Under the pieces are notes generated by a model, which saw only the letters and a list, made by a program, of their open reading frames with translations, did no database searches and was not told the DNA's origin. This document shows positions 62,309 through 64,000 of a stretch of DNA of 64,000 nt, in pieces; the first letter of the stretch is position 1, and each line of letters starts with the position of its first letter. A program made the translations under genes and the position numbers. This stretch comes from Flavobacterium panici (lineage in GTDB: Bacteria; Bacteroidota; Bacteroidia; Flavobacteriales; Flavobacteriaceae): positions 1 through 64,000 of the forward strand of contig NZ_CAIJDE010000036.1 of NCBI RefSeq assembly GCF_903819335.1. The letters are read 5' to 3'.

Positions 62309-62341
62309 TAAACTTTGATTGAGTAGTTTTCAAAGTATTTT

Positions 62342-62382
62342 AAAAAAGTCAGGTTTTTTGTTTATCAAAACCTGACTTTTTT
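62342..62382 (+). terminator. Intrinsic terminator after the SDR operon
   Basis: AAAAAAGTCAGGTTTT (62342-62357) and AAAACCTGACTTTTTT (62367-62382), a perfect 16-bp stem with T-run. Confidence 0.9.
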
Positions 62383-62469
62383 ATTTTAATTCTAATTACA
62401 GTCTTAAATTCAAAAATCTATTCTATTTTAGGAAGAAATTTGGCAGAAATTAAACAAGTATAAAATTCT

Positions 62470-62477
62470 TACATTTG
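62470..62477 (+). promoter_or_regulatory. -7 box TACATTTG of the DUF2339 gene
   Basis: Fits TAnnTTTG, 19 bp before the ATG at 62497; a matching -33 TTG at normal spacing was not found. Confidence 0.5.
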
Positions 62478-62496
62478 CCAAATCAAAATTCAAACT

Positions 62497-64000
62497 ATGG
62501 AGTACTTTATACTTTTTATCTTATTTGTCTGTGTTATCGTTTTATTTAATAGTCTTTCTAAGGTAAAAGAAGAAAACGAACATCTGGATTCTCTTTATAG
62601 AAAAAGCAGAGAAGATTACAATTCTTTAAAAAATGAAATTAGTGAAATTAAAAAACAGATTTCCCAATCTGGTTTTACGGCTGATTTACCGCAAAAAAAT
62701 GAAATTGAAGAAATTCCTGCACCAGTAGTTGAAGTTTTATCTCCAGTTATTCAGGAACCTGTTAGTAGTTTTGATGATGTTCTTCAAAATGAAAAAAATA
62801 GGATTAGTGAAGAAGCTTTAGAGAAAATTGCTTTAAGCTTTGATTCACAAGGAATTCCTGTTCGCGATACCAACAAAATTGTTGAAGAAAAAGAAACTCC
62901 TGCGCCGATAGAAAACATTGAAACGCCGTCAATTCCTCAATTTGAAACACAATCCGAACCTCAGCATAAGGAAGAAGAAGTTTATGTAGAAAGTGCTTTT
63001 TCAATTTTTATAAAGAAACTAGAACAACAATTTGCCGAAAACTGGACGGGGATTTTAGGAACCGCCATAATGGTTTTAGGAATTGGTTATTTAAGCATTT
63101 ATACAGCTTTGAAGGTTTCGCCAATGTTTAGGGTTTTAATTCTTTGGCTTTATTCCGGAGTTTTAGTGGGTTCTTATTTCTTTTTAAAGAAAAAAGAAAA
63201 ATGGTTTAAAACGGGACTTTGGCTTCGCAGTGCCGGAGCAAGTTTGTTTTTATTTGGATGTTTTGGCGCTTCGCAAATTCCGGCGCTTACTTTTATAGAA
63301 AGTATTCCGCTCGCATATTCACTTATAGGAGTTGGAATTGCGATAAATTTATATGTAGGGTATATCATAAAACAGCAAACCTTTTTATCGCTTCATGTCA
63401 TTTTAAGTATTTTGGTTTTATGCGTTATTCCAGAAAAACTCTTGATTACATTTTTGCTGGCAGCTTTAACCGCAACGGCAGGAATTATTTTATCGTATAA
63501 AGAAAAATGGGAATATCATTTATTGATCGTTATTTCGGCCTTTATAATATTTGATATTTGGTTTACACAAGGAGTACATAGTCTCAGTCCGTCACAAAAT
63601 ATATTTGCGATATTGGGTATTATTTTGGTTTCGCTAAGCTGCATGTACATGCAGTACCGAAGCATTTATGCCAATACACGCTTTGACCGAATTGCTTTTA
63701 TAACGCATCTTACCAACTGGATTTTATTTGCTTTGGGTTTAATTTTGCATTCAACCGGAAGTAAAATTAAAATATTTGTGTTGTTTGCTGCGGGAATTCT
63801 TTGTCTTTTTGCTGCTCTTTTTGCCAGAAAGAAAAAGATTTTCTGGCTGTACCATTTAGACGGAATGGTTTCATTTTTACTTTTCTCATTAAGTATTATT
63901 ATGCTTAACGACTGGAAAGTTGGTTTTGATGTTATCGCCTGTGTATTGTACTTTTTGGTTATCACTTGTTTATTTATCGTTTACAAAAGCGGAGAAACTT
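62497..64000 (+). CDS. DUF2339 multi-spanning membrane protein, cut by the window edge
   Basis: At least 501 residues, open to the end of the window. It starts with one membrane segment (FILFILFVCVIVLF-type, residues 3-17), then a coiled coil with SEIKKQIS, a Pro/Glu-rich linker (about 60-165), and from about 185 (NWTGILGTAIMVLGIGYLSI) a run of many membrane segments. This layout of anchor, coiled coil, linker and polytopic domain is that of DUF2339 proteins, which are usually 700-1000 residues with up to 20 or more segments. Function is unknown. The gene continues beyond 64000. Confidence 0.8.
   Translation, partial: MEYFILFILFVCVIVLFNSLSKVKEENEHLDSLYRKSREDYNSLKNEISEIKKQISQSGFTADLPQKNEIEEIPAPVVEVLSPVIQEPVSSFDDVLQNEKNRISEEALEKIALSFDSQGIPVRDTNKIVEEKETPAPIENIETPSIPQFETQSEPQHKEEEVYVESAFSIFIKKLEQQFAENWTGILGTAIMVLGIGYLSIYTALKVSPMFRVLILWLYSGVLVGSYFFLKKKEKWFKTGLWLRSAGASLFLFGCFGASQIPALTFIESIPLAYSLIGVGIAINLYVGYIIKQQTFLSLHVILSILVLCVIPEKLLITFLLAALTATAGIILSYKEKWEYHLLIVISAFIIFDIWFTQGVHSLSPSQNIFAILGIILVSLSCMYMQYRSIYANTRFDRIAFITHLTNWILFALGLILHSTGSKIKIFVLFAAGILCLFAALFARKKKIFWLYHLDGMVSFLLFSLSIIMLNDWKVGFDVIACVLYFLVITCLFIVYKSGET

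Overview
The window looks like the chromosome of a Flavobacterium-type member of the Bacteroidota. The evidence is low GC, a SusC/SusD pair, an ECF sigma/FecR/TonB-receptor set, many secreted lipoproteins, paired YD-repeat/RHS genes, six AraC-type regulators, and promoters with the Bacteroidota -7 box TAnnTTTG. No rRNA, tRNA, CRISPR array, transposase or integrase was seen.

Layout. 0-2.7 kb: copper-type sensor/regulator (HMA domain fused to AraC), a DUF3347 protein, a Cys/His-rich exported protein and a second AraC regulator. 2.8-4 kb: MFS exporter. 4.6-11.2 kb: SusC, SusD and a DUF4957/DUF5123-like surface lipoprotein, with a perfect palindromic operator against the -7 box and no hydrolase beside them. 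11.4-18.6 kb (minus strand): two Sec-exported YD/RHS proteins and a small lipoprotein, behind an attenuator-like leader. 19.2-21.7 kb: small HMA-like protein, AraC regulator, DUF6642-like protein and a nucleosidase. 21.9-25.7 kb: an AT-rich two-reverse-transcriptase operon that matches antiphage system DRT3 (drt3a, drt3b), followed by a candidate ncRNA containing CACACACA and closed by a terminator. 26-28.7 kb: a small gene, then a radical SAM/DUF4130 pair linked to DNA metabolism. 28.7-39.4 kb: a mosaic of regulators, SDR, tautomerase, GH130, alpha/beta hydrolase, Na+/H+ antiporter and aldo/keto reductase. 39.9-47.6 kb (minus strand): ECF sigma, FecR, TonB receptor, then PF03640 lipoprotein, OB-fold protein, DUF5777 protein, cytochrome c and YceI. 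47.7-55.4 kb: repeat-containing lipoprotein, CBM6 and GH30 proteins, aldo/keto reductase, GlcG/HbpS-like protein, Crp/Fnr regulator, methionine aminopeptidase and a TonB_C-like lipoprotein. 55.5-62.3 kb: two divergent SDR/AraC gene sets. 62.5 kb to the end: a DUF2339 membrane protein cut by the window edge.

Most interesting part: the DRT3 island. Its ncRNA candidate has an ACACACA stretch next to an 8-bp closing stem, which fits the reported use of an ACACAC template for poly(GT) synthesis. The island is bordered on both sides by decayed copies of the promoter and first codons of the two neighbouring genes (the DUF6642-like gene on the left, the radical SAM gene on the right). Each decayed end is separated from its intact gene by a small inserted gene. 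This suggests a defence or cargo hotspot between two divergent core genes that has taken insertions at both edges.

Other structure: three copies of a long inverted-repeat element with CACATAGAAACATAG ends; two clusters of GTTCCGTAGGAAC palindromes spaced by about 50 bp; a GTAGGGTAA motif repeated at junctions of the ECF locus; and several exact dyads in divergent regulator promoters. All calls are from reading the sequence; no database search was run.
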